This document shows, one piece after another, positions 1 through 7,888 of a stretch of DNA of 33,987 nucleotides. Position 1 is the first letter of the stretch. Each line of letters opens with the position of its first letter. The position numbers and the translations under genes were made by a program. The notes beneath the pieces are model-generated. The model was not told where the DNA came from. It saw only the letters and a program-made list of their open reading frames with translations, and did no database searches. The stretch comes from Spirulina sp. CCY15215 (GTDB taxonomy: Bacteria; Cyanobacteriota; Cyanobacteriia; Cyanobacteriales; Spirulinaceae), in the NCBI RefSeq assembly GCF_016888125.1, contig NZ_JACSWA010000525.1:1-33987 (forward strand). The letters run 5' to 3'.

Positions 1-44
1 CGAGAGTGCGTTCCAAGCTGAAACTCTATGCAGTATTCAACGGT

Positions 45-164
45 TTAAATCAAGGTTTCTCCCTCAATCCCCATCGCCTTGCGTTGGGGTTGTTGAAGTT
101 TCCTAAATTCTCTTGGATTCTCGGTGATAAGTTGATATTCTTCCTCATCGAACCTGAATTTTCT
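45..164 (-). pseudogene. Unidentified 3' gene remnant
   Basis: A 39-codon open frame without a start codon, bounded upstream by an in-frame TGA and ending in TAA. The peptide is charged (it includes EEEYQLITENPREF and ends KAMGIEGETLI), which looks like a coding C-terminus rather than random sequence. I do not recognise the family. The rest of bases 1-298 shows no convincing gene. An overlapping plus-strand frame at 6-212 is rich in F and L and has no ribosome-binding site, so I do not call it. Confidence 0.25.
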
Positions 165-298
165 TCACAGCGATCGCCGTTTTTTTTCTACCATATATTT
201 ATACTACCTTAATACTCGAACAAAATTCGTTAGAACCAGTATTGTTTTATTTAAGTTGTCACCCATATAATTCTCTGAAATCCAAATACATTAAAATC

Positions 299-329
299 AA
301 AAGCCAAATCTTGAGGAGATTTGGCTTTA
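299..329 (-). terminator. Probable terminator of the DUF3122-like gene
   Basis: A perfect 10-bp inverted repeat (AAGCCAAATC at 301-310 and GATTTGGCTT at 318-327) with a 7-nt loop lies 16 bp past the stop codon of the minus-strand gene at 343. On the minus strand the stem is followed by TTGATTTTAATG, which is T-rich but not a perfect T run. It is probably an intrinsic terminator of moderate strength. Confidence 0.6.
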
Positions 330-342
330 ATAGATAGAGTGA

Positions 343-882
343 TTACTTTTGAACAATCAGCGATCGCCATTCTTCAACCACGACAGGAGAAACATTAAGG
401 ACAATTTCTTGTTGGTCGAGGGTTGACAGGATTAGCTGTAAGGGAATTGCTGATTCCAACTGCATTAAGATCGGCTGTAAATCATACTCCCCTGAATCAG
501 GAGCCATTTCGGTGTCGTCCATAAACATATCCTGAGATACATCTACGGCAGTCAAAGTTTTGCTCATCCGGTTAGTAATAATTAGGGGCTTGGAGTGATC
601 GATATTTGCTGTGCCAGGAAATGCAACTAGACGCAAGTAGATACTGTTCTGATGATCGGGAAGAATCCGTTCAAAGGCGATCGCCTGCCAACTACCACCC
701 TGTTGATCTTGGAGCAATTGGCGAGACTTATAAATCTCCGATTGGTAAACTGTCTGCTCTGATTCTTCTTCTAAGTGGCGAATAACAGCCTGAGCCGGAG
801 AAACTGACAGATTAATCATCAACATTCCAGCTAAGATTCCGATGATGAATACCGATCTGATAAAACGTAAAATGCTTTTCAT
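343..882 (-). CDS. Exported DUF3122-like protein
   Basis: A 179-aa protein with a clear Sec signal peptide. It has a basic start (MKSILRFIR), a hydrophobic core at about residues 11-27, and an AQA cleavage motif near residues 30-32. The mature part has the look of the cyanobacterial DUF3122 family (segments like LRLVAFPGTANIDHSKPLII), whose role is unknown. It is predicted to be periplasmic or thylakoid-lumenal. It is the last gene of a minus-strand run, 46 bp downstream of the ArsP-type permease gene, so the two could be cotranscribed. Its ribosome-binding site (AAGGA) is about 13 nt from the ATG, so it is weak. The family assignment is from memory of the pattern, not from a search. Confidence 0.6.
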   Translation of the reverse strand: MKSILRFIRSVFIIGILAGMLMINLSVSPAQAVIRHLEEESEQTVYQSEIYKSRQLLQDQQGGSWQAIAFERILPDHQNSIYLRLVAFPGTANIDHSKPLIITNRMSKTLTAVDVSQDMFMDDTEMAPDSGEYDLQPILMQLESAIPLQLILSTLDQQEIVLNVSPVVVEEWRSLIVQK

Positions 883-928
883 TTTGATTGATTATTCCTT
901 GAATGGATTGATTTAGTAAGGGAGCAAA

Positions 929-1927
929 TTAATTAATTATGGCGTTGAATATGTAGCCGATACTGATAATACCAACGGTCATCAACCCGATAAATACAGC
1001 TAACAGTTGTGGTTGCAGGACTTTTTTGAGAATCACCATTTCAGGAAGAGATAGTGCTGTTACCGCCATTGTAAAAGCTAAAACTGTACCCATTGGCATT
1101 CCTTTATTTACTAAGGCTTCAGTAATTGGCATGACCCCTGCAATATTGGCATAGAGTGGAACACCCAAAATGATTGCGATCGGTACTGCAAAAGGATTAT
1201 TTTCCCCTGCATATTGGGTAATAAAATCTGTCGGCACATAACCATGAATCCCCGCGCCGATCGCAATTCCGATCGCCACATAAAGCCAAACCGATCGCAC
1301 AATTTCACTGGATTGAAATCTTCCTTGCTCAAATCTTTGTCCCCAACTTAACGTCACGGGTTCTAGGTTATCTTCTCCTTCTAGAGGTATTGCTTGATGA
1401 GATTTTTGCAGTTCCCAAACAAAGGGTTCTACCCATTTTTCCAATTTCATAAGTCCGATGATGTATCCAGAGGCGATCGCTAAACCCACACCAAAGCCAA
1501 TGTAGATCAGCATTACCTTTAAGCCAAACAATCCCCAGAGCAGGATAACAGCCACCTCATTAACCATGGGTGCTGCCATCAGATAGGAAAAGGTCACGCC
1601 TAGAGGTACACCTGCTTCTAAGAAACCGATAAACAAAGGAACCGCAGAACAAGAACAGAATGGTGTAACAATTCCTACCATTGCCGCCAAAATATTTCCT
1701 GCAAAAGTGCGCTTTCCTTCTAGCAAAGAGCGAACGCGCTCTGGCTCTAAAAAACTTTGAAATGTCCCAACAATAAAGCTAATTACAATCAGTAATGTTA
1801 AGACTTTTGGCACATCGTAAAGAAAGAAGTGCAGACTCGATCCTAAATGCGACGAAATCGGCAAGCCCAAAAGTTGGGTTACAATTTGGGTTGCTAACCA
1901 ATCAAACGGATAAAATGGATCAAACAT
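929..1927 (-). CDS. ArsP/DUF318-type membrane permease
   Basis: A 332-aa polytopic membrane protein with about eight hydrophobic segments. Its hallmark is the motif CSCSAVPLFIGFLEAGVP around residues 92-109, followed by FSYLMAAPMVNEVA; both are typical of the PF03773 permease family (ArsP and the SO_0444-type efflux proteins). ArsP members export trivalent organoarsenicals, and relatives have been linked to other metals. The substrate here cannot be read from sequence. The paired cysteines of the CSCS motif could bind a thiophilic ion. A good ribosome-binding site (GAGG) precedes the ATG. The gene starts 12 bp after a small thioredoxin-like gene, a pairing that recurs with this family, so the two are almost certainly one operon. 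Confidence 0.8.
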   Translation of the reverse strand: MFDPFYPFDWLATQIVTQLLGLPISSHLGSSLHFFLYDVPKVLTLLIVISFIVGTFQSFLEPERVRSLLEGKRTFAGNILAAMVGIVTPFCSCSAVPLFIGFLEAGVPLGVTFSYLMAAPMVNEVAVILLWGLFGLKVMLIYIGFGVGLAIASGYIIGLMKLEKWVEPFVWELQKSHQAIPLEGEDNLEPVTLSWGQRFEQGRFQSSEIVRSVWLYVAIGIAIGAGIHGYVPTDFITQYAGENNPFAVPIAIILGVPLYANIAGVMPITEALVNKGMPMGTVLAFTMAVTALSLPEMVILKKVLQPQLLAVFIGLMTVGIISIGYIFNAIIN

Positions 1928-1939
1928 AACTTTGCCTCT

Positions 1940-2182
1940 TTAACGTTGTAATAGAGGCTGAATTTGTTCAACACTGATGACTTGACCTTTGCTGACAACT
2001 TTGCTATTGATTGTCATAGCGGGAGTAGACATCACACCTCGTTTTGCAATTTCGATTGGGTCGGTAATATGCAGAACTTCAGCCGTTAAATTAAGATTAG
2101 CGATCGCTTCTTTTGCATTGGCTTCTAGCTGTTGGCATTTTTTGCAGCCTGTACCCAAAATTTCAATCTTGATGGCATTCAT
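1940..2182 (-). CDS. Small thioredoxin-like (redox-active disulfide 2) protein
   Basis: An 80-aa protein with a thioredoxin-type CxxC at C13-K-K-C16 (in GTGCKKCQQLE) and a cis-proline segment STPAMTINSKVVSKG near residues 52-66. The length and motif spacing fit the MTH895/TM0996 family of small disulfide proteins. It is cytosolic, with no signal peptide. A strong AAGGAG ribosome-binding site sits 7 nt before the ATG. It is the first gene of a two-gene unit with the ArsP-type permease, separated by 12 bp. It may keep the permease or its thiol-reactive substrate in a reduced state; that role is inferred from the pairing alone. Confidence 0.8.
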   Translation of the reverse strand: MNAIKIEILGTGCKKCQQLEANAKEAIANLNLTAEVLHITDPIEIAKRGVMSTPAMTINSKVVSKGQVISVEQIQPLLQR

Positions 2183-2237
2183 GACATAACTCCTTTTCCT
2201 TTCAGGTCTTGTGGATTCATTGACTATGTAATTAATA

Positions 2238-2449
2238 TTAACTGAGCTAGTTATTGATTCGATCCCCCCCAGCCCCCCTTAATAAGGGGGGAGAATCCGA
2301 AAGTCCTCCTTTTTAAGGGGGGAGAATCCGAAAGTCCTCCTTTTTAAGGGGGGAGAATCCCAAAGTCCCCCTTTTTAAGGGGGATTTAGGGGGATCGAAA
2401 CGTATCCTATTTGTAACTAGCAACTCGGGTTATTAATTAACTGAGCTAG
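2238..2449. repeat. 13-bp direct repeat (TTAACTGAGCTAG) bracketing a palindromic element
   Basis: TTAACTGAGCTAG occurs at 2238-2250 and again at 2437-2449. The second copy overlaps the 3' end and stop region of the HPF-like gene. Between them lies the C/G-run element at 2258-2399. The copies do not abut the element (7 bp on one side, 37 bp on the other), so this is not a clean target-site duplication. It may reflect duplication of the gene end during insertion. Confidence 0.55.
2258..2399. repeat. Palindromic element with internal 31-bp tandem repeats
   Basis: The element is bounded by a perfect 11-bp inverted repeat (TTCGATCCCCC at 2258-2268 and GGGGGATCGAA at 2389-2399). Inside are about three tandem units of 31 bp; GAGAATCC recurs at 2291, 2322 and 2353. 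Each unit carries its own small palindrome (CCTCCTTTTTAAGGGGGG). C-run/TTAA/G-run elements of this sort are common non-coding repeats in cyanobacterial genomes. No open frame is present. The element lies between the HPF-like gene and the thioredoxin-like gene. Confidence 0.75.
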
Positions 2450-2792
2450 ACAGAGGTGGGTCAGTGCGATGACTCGCTTGATGTGAGCGTCGCCCCAGTG
2501 TGGTCTCGATCAAGTGGGTTAATTTCTCCGCAGCCCCGTCAACAGCTTGGTCTAGGTTCGCTGCCTGATGAGTTACTGCAAGGGGTTGGAGTCCTTTGAG
2601 ACGGGCTTCGATCATGCAGCGCATATCGTCACCGCCGCCCTTCTTGTCGCTGTTCTCATCGCTGAGGTGAACATCAACTTTAGTGAGGCGATCGCCAAAT
2701 TGGCTCAGACTCTCTTCCACTACATCACTAACCTGAGTGGCGAGTGCTTCGTGACCTTCGATATTATGACCAGTATTGATTTGTATTTGCAT
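2433..2792 (-). CDS. HPF/RaiA-family ribosome-associated protein
   Basis: A 119-aa protein matching the ribosome hibernation factor / sigma-54 modulation family (PF02482). It starts MQIQINTGHNIEGHEALATQ, with the alternating strand-helix pattern of the family (VDVHLSDEN, then MRCMIEARLKG, then the helix LDQAVDGAAEKLTHLIETTLGRR). It lacks the long C-terminal dimerisation domain of long-form HPF, so it is a short form. Such proteins bind the 30S decoding region and silence or protect ribosomes under stress or darkness. A good ribosome-binding site (AAGGAA, about 7 nt) precedes the ATG. The serine-rich last residues (SSSVN) overlap a 13-bp direct repeat, so the extreme C-terminus may have been altered by a rearrangement. 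Confidence 0.85.
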   Translation of the reverse strand: MQIQINTGHNIEGHEALATQVSDVVEESLSQFGDRLTKVDVHLSDENSDKKGGGDDMRCMIEARLKGLQPLAVTHQAANLDQAVDGAAEKLTHLIETTLGRRSHQASHRTDPPLSSSVN

Positions 2793-2879
2793 GGTAGTTT
2801 CCTTTTGGTAGTTTTCTTTTGTAATTGTGATTGGCTCTACATGGACTCAACTTGAATCAACGGCGATCGCCTAACATCC

Positions 2880-3557
2880 CTAACACCAAGATTGTTCTCC
2901 CGCAGGATGGTTTAGTAACTCCCTAATATTGGCTTCGATGACCCTATAGCTCACATTGCCGTTGAGTCTCTGTCGTCCTTCATTAAAAATTAGGGTGGGG
3001 CTGACCGTAACGGTATGCTCTTTGACTAATTCAAAATCCTTGGATAACTGGGCATAAGCCTCACCACTATCGATCTGAGCTTGGATCGCTGCGATCGGCA
3101 GTCTTAACTCCTCCGCAATGCCAAATTGCACCTTACGGTCAGAAATATCTGCCAGTTGGGTAAAAAATGCCTCCCGAAATGCCCAGGCTGCTTTTTCAAA
3201 TACCTGTTGAGATTGTTCTACCAAACCCTTGACTTCTAATAGTTGAATGGCATGGAGAAATAAATGGCAGGATGTGGATGAATGGGGTGTAACCTTAGCC
3301 CAAATATCAGGATGGACGGTGATATGATCGAACTTGCTGGCAACCTCCTGAATATGATTACTGTATCCTTGCAATCCCCCCCGATCGCGCCATCCGTTCT
3401 CTAGTTTTTCATGGGCAGTACCAAAGACAGAGACGAAGTGGGATTCAATTGCAATTTGGTCTTGAAAGGTTGTTTTCAACTCATCCAGACGGATATGAGC
3501 AATATAAGCCCAAATACAGAGAACATCGGAAAAGTAAAAGATACGAATGGGTTCCAT
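2880..3557 (-). CDS. DsbA-family (FrnE/HCCA-isomerase-like) oxidoreductase, single-cysteine active site
   Basis: A 225-aa thioredoxin-fold protein with the DsbA helical insert. The N-terminus (IRIFYFSDVLCIWAYIAHIR) is strand 1 plus the active-site loop. The cis-proline segment SPTLIFNEGRQRL and the closing helix SYRVIEANIRELL are typical of the DsbA-like PF01323 group. The active-site position reads C-I-W-A instead of C-x-x-C, so the second cysteine is missing. That argues against a classical disulfide oxidase and fits a glutathione-dependent or isomerase-like relative. A C-terminal cysteine (QQSWC-like end, EQSWC) is present. No signal peptide, so it is cytosolic. It lies between the HPF-like gene and the oleate hydratase gene on the same strand. 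Confidence 0.75.
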   Translation of the reverse strand: MEPIRIFYFSDVLCIWAYIAHIRLDELKTTFQDQIAIESHFVSVFGTAHEKLENGWRDRGGLQGYSNHIQEVASKFDHITVHPDIWAKVTPHSSTSCHLFLHAIQLLEVKGLVEQSQQVFEKAAWAFREAFFTQLADISDRKVQFGIAEELRLPIAAIQAQIDSGEAYAQLSKDFELVKEHTVTVSPTLIFNEGRQRLNGNVSYRVIEANIRELLNHPAGEQSWC

Positions 3558-3682
3558 TGTTATTCCAGTGCGGGAATCTAAACATCGTGCAAATCCCAGT
3601 AATAATGTGGATCGTCACTTTTGTGTTTTTAACACTCAACTTGAATTAAATCAACGCCGATCGCGGGATCGCCGCTTGAGTG

Positions 3683-5308
3683 TTATCGAAACGCCTTCAC
3701 CACTGCGTCAAATTTCACCTTGAGGGAGTCGTCATGGTGCAGAATGGGTGGAACCTCGCGATCGATGCCCAGCAGTTCGTAGACAGCCATTTGCGCCACC
3801 CGGACGGAATATTCCACCGTAAAAACGACATCATCAGGAATTTCGACAAACTGGCTGATAAAGGCGAGGTTTTTGGAGTTCTTTGGCACGGGAAGCGGGC
3901 GATCGCCCTCCGCACGGGGCATAAACATACTGGTGATGTAGGGCATCCGACAGGGAATACAGATGGCAGAGGCGATCGTCTCCAAATCGAAATTGAGATG
4001 ACCGCATAGCTCTTGCAAAATTTCTTTGCCGTTGCAATCGGCCATGGATTTGGGTACAAAGTCACCAATGCGATCGGGGTGCAGAGCATAGCCCCAAAAC
4101 ACTTGCACATCAGCAGGTTGGTCGATGTAGTGGGGTTGATGCGCTAACACGATTGACATCATCCAATTGGAATCCTTGAAAGTCACCAAACCGCCAGTGC
4201 CAGCCTTATTCCCAGACAATGCTTCCATCTGGTCAAAGAAAGCGGTGTCTTTGATAACCGTCACCGTGTAGGACTCCCAAAATGACTCTGGGATATTAGA
4301 ATTGAACGCTGCTGGGTTCCCGAATTCAGGATGGCTGTGAGCCAGTTTTTCCCAGAGCAACCAGCCACCACTATCCTCTTTCGTTAGCTGTTTGGGCGCA
4401 CTCGTCATTGACCCAAAGCTGGAGGCATCGGTCATCGAACCGTTTTGGAAGAACACCAAATCCTCATCGGCGATCGCCTTGATATCTGTCTTGCCGTCGC
4501 GCTGGTGGTGAATTCCAGTGACGACGATCTTGCCCTGGTCAATCTTTAGCTCAAAGTCCGTCACGGTGCAGTTAACGACGAAATTCACCCCCTGCGCCTT
4601 CAGCCAACTCACCAGAGGTTTTACCAATGAATCAAATTGGTTGTAAACCGTGCGCTTGACTCCTGCCAGGGTTTCGATGCGGGAAAACTCCATCATGAAC
4701 CGATGCAGGTAACGGCGAAATTCAACGGCGCTATGCCAAGGTTGAAATGCAAAGGTCGTTGACCACATAAACCAAAAATTGGTTGTGAAAAAGGGCGGCG
4801 ATAGCCAATCTGTAATGCAGCTAGTGCCTAGTTTTTCTTCGTCAGTCTCGGTGAGTTTGAGGAGTTCAATGCGATCCTGCATAGAAAATCCCATCGACTC
4901 AACATCTAGATTGGCACGATGGCGATCGATGAGTCGCGCCTGAGAGTGGGACTGGTGGAGCTTATTGAAGGCGATCGTCTCATCAAATACCGTCTGATTT
5001 GGAGAACTAAGAGACGGGATCGATTTGAACAAATCCCACGTACATTCATAGTTGTCCGTCGTCAGCATTCGCCCGCCGCGCATGGTGTAGCCATTCTTGG
5101 GGCTGCCGTTACCATCCAGACTGCCGCCTAAGACTGGCATCGCTTCGTAGATGGTGATATTGCGACCGGGAACCTTGCCATCGCGAATCAGGAAGGCGGC
5201 GGCGGCTAAGGAGCCAATCCCACCCCCCACCATGTAAGCCTTGGGAGCGGAACCGTTGCCAGTGCGGGGTTTTGCCGAGGGGGGAGTTGATAATTGCTGT
5301 GTCGTCAT
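3683..5308 (-). CDS. ohyA: Oleate hydratase (myosin-cross-reactive antigen family)
   Basis: A 541-aa FAD-dependent protein of PF06100, which adds water to the cis-9 double bond of oleate-type fatty acids to give 10-hydroxy acids. The FAD-binding start is VGGGIGSLAAAAFLIRDG (about residues 27-44), followed by the acidic residue of the Rossmann fold in ITIYEAMPVLGGSLDG (51-66). RGGRM (78-82) and YECTWDLFKSIPS follow, all family hallmarks. In well-studied enzymes the loop reads RGGRE, with the Glu acting in catalysis; here Met replaces it, as in some characterised subfamilies, so activity or specificity may differ. The N-terminal ~22 residues are Ser/Thr/Pro-rich and disordered-looking. Oleate hydratases are uncommon in cyanobacteria. 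Confidence 0.9.
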   Translation of the reverse strand: MTTQQLSTPPSAKPRTGNGSAPKAYMVGGGIGSLAAAAFLIRDGKVPGRNITIYEAMPVLGGSLDGNGSPKNGYTMRGGRMLTTDNYECTWDLFKSIPSLSSPNQTVFDETIAFNKLHQSHSQARLIDRHRANLDVESMGFSMQDRIELLKLTETDEEKLGTSCITDWLSPPFFTTNFWFMWSTTFAFQPWHSAVEFRRYLHRFMMEFSRIETLAGVKRTVYNQFDSLVKPLVSWLKAQGVNFVVNCTVTDFELKIDQGKIVVTGIHHQRDGKTDIKAIADEDLVFFQNGSMTDASSFGSMTSAPKQLTKEDSGGWLLWEKLAHSHPEFGNPAAFNSNIPESFWESYTVTVIKDTAFFDQMEALSGNKAGTGGLVTFKDSNWMMSIVLAHQPHYIDQPADVQVFWGYALHPDRIGDFVPKSMADCNGKEILQELCGHLNFDLETIASAICIPCRMPYITSMFMPRAEGDRPLPVPKNSKNLAFISQFVEIPDDVVFTVEYSVRVAQMAVYELLGIDREVPPILHHDDSLKVKFDAVVKAFR

Positions 5309-5356
5309 AGTTGCCTTTTATTTGAGTGAAAGTGATGATTGAATACTGGTTTTTAA

Positions 5357-5464
5357 TTAATTTCTTGATTTCAAAAAGAGGCGATCGCCTTGTGTGCTTA
5401 ACTCGATTTGCAAGAGATCGTGACCCTCTTTTGTACTCATTTCATCAATGTCTAAAATAGTCAT
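5357..5464 (-). CDS. Possible 35-aa small protein downstream of the oxidase gene
   Basis: A short open frame (starts MTILDIDEMSTKEG, ends LFLKSRN) begins 12 bp after the stop of the alternative-oxidase gene on the same strand. An AAGGAG ribosome-binding motif is present but only 1 nt from the first ATG. An internal ATG at codon 9 has no clear site. The composition is protein-like (alternating acidic and hydrophobic residues) and the frame covers most of the gap. No family was recognised. It could be a real small protein, or chance. Confidence 0.35.
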   Translation of the reverse strand: MTILDIDEMSTKEGHDLLQIELSTQGDRLFLKSRN

Positions 5465-5476
5465 TCTCCTTAGCAA

Positions 5477-6223
5477 TTACGCTATTTGCACGGGTTCTTT
5501 TTCTGCTTGCTGTATGATTTGCGCGGCTTGTAAATCAATCGCGGCTCTTACTGATTCTGGCAATGCAGAACGATTCTCGGCGTGGGGGCTTTGGAATGTC
5601 TCTTGGGCTTCAGGTTGTTGACACGCAATCATCGTCTTGACGTGTTCTAATTCATCTTCGCGAATGGCAACAAAGACATCGTAGAGGTTCTTAATCTGAG
5701 GACGACGAAAGGCTTCAGGGTGCGTTGTCTGAAATTCATCGAACATATACAAATCGCCACTCAGATAGTAGCTAATTGCCACTTTTGGAGCGGGCATTTG
5801 TTTGAGTTCGCCGCCGTGTTCTTTGAGAAACAGATCGTAGGTGTGGTAAGCGTGTTCTTCAACCTGTTGCATGAAGTTGTAGGCAGCACGGGCGTTGATC
5901 AGATAGACCAAAACAATGATCCAGTAATAAATTAATCCTCCGATCCTGGCAAGGTAGCGATCGTACCAATGGTCATTGCCACCAAGGGATTCAGCAATCA
6001 GTAGATGGTGCAGTTCATTCCATGACTCCGCAAAATGTACCTTTAACCAGTCAGATTTACGCCACCAGCCCATCGTTTCGTAGAGGTGTAAAACGGAGGT
6101 GAAAGCAAAATAGGGTACGCGGGCAATGGTTTCCAGAACAAAAAATCGGGCAAAGACGCGATCGCGCCCCCTGTAAAAGGTATTCAACAGGGCTTCCAAA
6201 AAATTAACGAGGAGTCGAATCAT
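5477..6223 (-). CDS. Alternative oxidase / plastoquinol terminal oxidase (PTOX-like)
   Basis: A 248-aa membrane-associated diiron quinol oxidase that passes electrons from plastoquinol to oxygen without pumping protons. The four iron-ligand helices are visible: LETIARVPYFAF, AESWNELHHLLIAESLGG, VEEHAYHTYDLF and AIREDELEHVKTMIA. Between the second and third is a hydrophobic stretch (LIYYWIIVLVYLI). An upstream start at 6304 would add 27 residues and overlap the cupin gene. I prefer the ATG at 6221-6223 because the protein then begins MIRLLVNFLEALLNTFYRGRD, as I recall PTOX proteins doing. Neither start has a strong ribosome-binding site. The gene follows the cupin gene closely, so the two are probably coexpressed. 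It likely acts as a redox safety valve. Confidence 0.88.
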   Translation of the reverse strand: MIRLLVNFLEALLNTFYRGRDRVFARFFVLETIARVPYFAFTSVLHLYETMGWWRKSDWLKVHFAESWNELHHLLIAESLGGNDHWYDRYLARIGGLIYYWIIVLVYLINARAAYNFMQQVEEHAYHTYDLFLKEHGGELKQMPAPKVAISYYLSGDLYMFDEFQTTHPEAFRRPQIKNLYDVFVAIREDELEHVKTMIACQQPEAQETFQSPHAENRSALPESVRAAIDLQAAQIIQQAEKEPVQIA

Positions 6224-6284
6224 GATGTTTAGTTTACTATTTTTTGAACGATGTCCTGCATGAGCTAGAGTGAATGCGTCTAGG

Positions 6285-6635
6285 TCAATGTTTGGAGTTG
6301 GCAACCTGTTCAGAAAGCGTCAATAAAAAGGCGAGGTTAGTTGCTGATTTAAGCGCATGGCGTGCGTTGGCCGGTATAAAAGCAAAGACTCCAAATTCTA
6401 GAACAATTTCTTGATCTTCCAGCGTCAGAACGCCTTGTCCTTCAATCACATTCACGGTCGCATTGCGAGGATTAGTATGTTCTGCAATGGTCGATTCTGC
6501 TGTCAGAGACATCAGCGTATAGCGGCAATTTCCATCTTCTAGCAGAACCTTACTTTTAGCTCCATACTGGGGATACTCAATGATGTCCGTCCAACGAATT
6601 TTGGTTGTATTCAATGACAGTATGGTTGTAGTCAT
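6285..6635 (-). CDS. Small cupin-domain protein
   Basis: A 116-aa single-domain cupin. The first cupin motif region (STIAEHTNPRNATVNVIEGQ) and the second (FGVFAFIPANARHALKS) are visible, with histidines that could bind a metal. Strand repeats fill the rest, and the length is normal for a lone cupin. A good ribosome-binding site (AAAGGA) precedes the ATG. It is immediately upstream of the PTOX-like gene: the two end up 61 bp apart with the preferred oxidase start, or overlap by 20 bp with the longer one. Small cupins next to oxidase or detoxification genes are often sensors or dioxygenase-like enzymes. No substrate can be named. Confidence 0.75.
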   Translation of the reverse strand: MTTTILSLNTTKIRWTDIIEYPQYGAKSKVLLEDGNCRYTLMSLTAESTIAEHTNPRNATVNVIEGQGVLTLEDQEIVLEFGVFAFIPANARHALKSATNLAFLLTLSEQVANSKH

Positions 6636-6699
6636 GGGATGATTCCTTTATTGCAGAGAGATTGATTTAATATCCTTAGTTTTGGGGGTGATTCGTGGC

Positions 6700-7752
6700 T
6701 TACAAAGCTGGTTGTAATGAAGCCATATCAATGACGAAGCGATATTTTACGTCGCTCTTCACCAGGCGATCGTAGGCTTCATTGATGTTCTGGATGGGAA
6801 TGAGTTCGATATCGGCAGTAATGTTGTGCTTGCCACAAAAATCCAGCATTTCCTGCGTTTCTTTGATGCCGCCAATTAGGGAGCCACTGAGACTACGCTG
6901 ACCAAAGACTAAGCTACCGACATTCAGAGAAAGCGGTTTAGCTGGAACACCCACTTGAGTGAGGTTGCCGTCGCGCCCCAATAGGACGAGGTAGGCGTTG
7001 ATGTCGTGCTGTGCCGAAACCGTATCAAGAATGAAATGGAAACTATTCAGGTGTGGCTTCATCTCATCCGCATTTGTAGAAATGACGACTTCATCTGCGC
7101 CAAGCCGCAGGGCATCTTCAACTTTGCTGGGTGAGGTGGTGAAGACGACAACATGGGCACCAAACGCCTTTGCCAATTTCACCCCTACGTGTCCCAAGCC
7201 GCCGAGTCCAACAATGCCAACCTTCTGACCTTTGCGAACATGGTTGCGACGCAAGGGGGAATAGGTGGTGATCCCGGCACAAAGCAGGGGAGCAGCAGAG
7301 GCAAGATCCAAATGCTTCGGAATTTTCAGCACAAACGCTTTATCTACAACAATGCTCTCGGAGTAGCCACCAAACGTCATGCCGCCCATGAGTTTGTCAG
7401 GAGAGTTGTATGTCCAAGTCATACCTTTCTCGCAGAATTGTTCTAGGTCTTTCTTGCAGTTAGCACAGGTGAGGCAAGCATCGACCATGCAACCGACTCC
7501 AACGATGTCGCCTTTCTTAAATTTGTTGGCCTGCGCTCCCACGTTGACAACACGTCCGATAATTTCGTGACCGGGTATGCAAGGGTAGGTGGTACTCTCC
7601 CATTCGTTGCGGACGGTATGCAGGTCAGAGTGACACACGCCACAGTAGAGAATGTCGATCTCCACATCATGTTTGCCGCGATCGCGACGTTGAATGTCAA
7701 CAGGTGCGAGGGTCGTCGTGGCGTTTTGGGCTGCGTAGGCGTTGACTTTCAT
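6700..7752 (-). CDS. Zinc-dependent alcohol dehydrogenase (YahK/cinnamyl-alcohol type)
   Basis: A 350-aa medium-chain dehydrogenase that interconverts aldehydes and alcohols with NAD(P)H. Catalytic-zinc motifs GVCHSDLHTVRNEW and PCIPGHEIIGRVV are near the N-terminus. Four structural-zinc cysteines sit in DACLTCANCKKDLEQFC. The nucleotide-binding motif GIVGLGGLGHVGVKLAKAFG is mid-protein, and the C-terminus carries GSLIGGIKETQEMLDFC. An open frame continues 43 codons upstream to 7881, but that part is encoded by a non-coding repeat. The ATG at 7750-7752 is preceded by AGGAAGA at good spacing and gives the usual family start (MKVNAYAAQNA). It probably handles aldehydes during fermentation or stress, next to oxidase and phosphoketolase genes. 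Confidence 0.9.
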   Translation of the reverse strand: MKVNAYAAQNATTTLAPVDIQRRDRGKHDVEIDILYCGVCHSDLHTVRNEWESTTYPCIPGHEIIGRVVNVGAQANKFKKGDIVGVGCMVDACLTCANCKKDLEQFCEKGMTWTYNSPDKLMGGMTFGGYSESIVVDKAFVLKIPKHLDLASAAPLLCAGITTYSPLRRNHVRKGQKVGIVGLGGLGHVGVKLAKAFGAHVVVFTTSPSKVEDALRLGADEVVISTNADEMKPHLNSFHFILDTVSAQHDINAYLVLLGRDGNLTQVGVPAKPLSLNVGSLVFGQRSLSGSLIGGIKETQEMLDFCGKHNITADIELIPIQNINEAYDRLVKSDVKYRFVIDMASLQPAL

Positions 7753-7790
7753 TAATTTTCTTCCTGAGATTATCTGTGGAATTATCCATA

Positions 7791-7845
7791 GCGGGCAAGA
7801 TGCCCGCGCTACGGGATTTAGCTGTAGCGCAGCCGGGACGGCTGC
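7791..7845. repeat. Two adjacent GC-rich hairpins (REP-like)
   Basis: GCGGGCA/TGCCCGC (7791-7797 and 7801-7807, 3-nt loop) is followed by GCAGCCG/CGGCTGC (7829-7835 and 7839-7845, 3-nt loop). The GCGGGCAAGATGCCCGC core is a widespread REP-type repeat in cyanobacteria. It lies in the leader of the alcohol dehydrogenase gene, where it may pause transcription or shape the mRNA 5' end. Confidence 0.65.
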
Positions 7846-7888
7846 TACCCAAAACCAACCGGGATGATTTTTTTCTTGCAATACTCTT

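Noticed and set aside
2258-2399. CRISPR-like or coding repeat
   Set aside because: The 31-bp units are tandem without spacers, and every frame is short and C/G-run driven.
3715-4110. Second minus-strand gene within oleate hydratase
   Set aside because: It is an alternate-frame shadow of the well-supported hydratase; its composition (P/C/S-rich) is not protein-like.
6224-6304. Longer start for the PTOX-like oxidase
   Set aside because: It would overlap the cupin gene by 20 bp and add 27 residues not typical of the family; the ATG at 6223 gives the expected N-terminus.
7753-7881. N-terminal extension of the alcohol dehydrogenase
   Set aside because: The extra 43 codons are encoded by REP-like hairpins, and a proper ribosome-binding site precedes the internal ATG at 7752.
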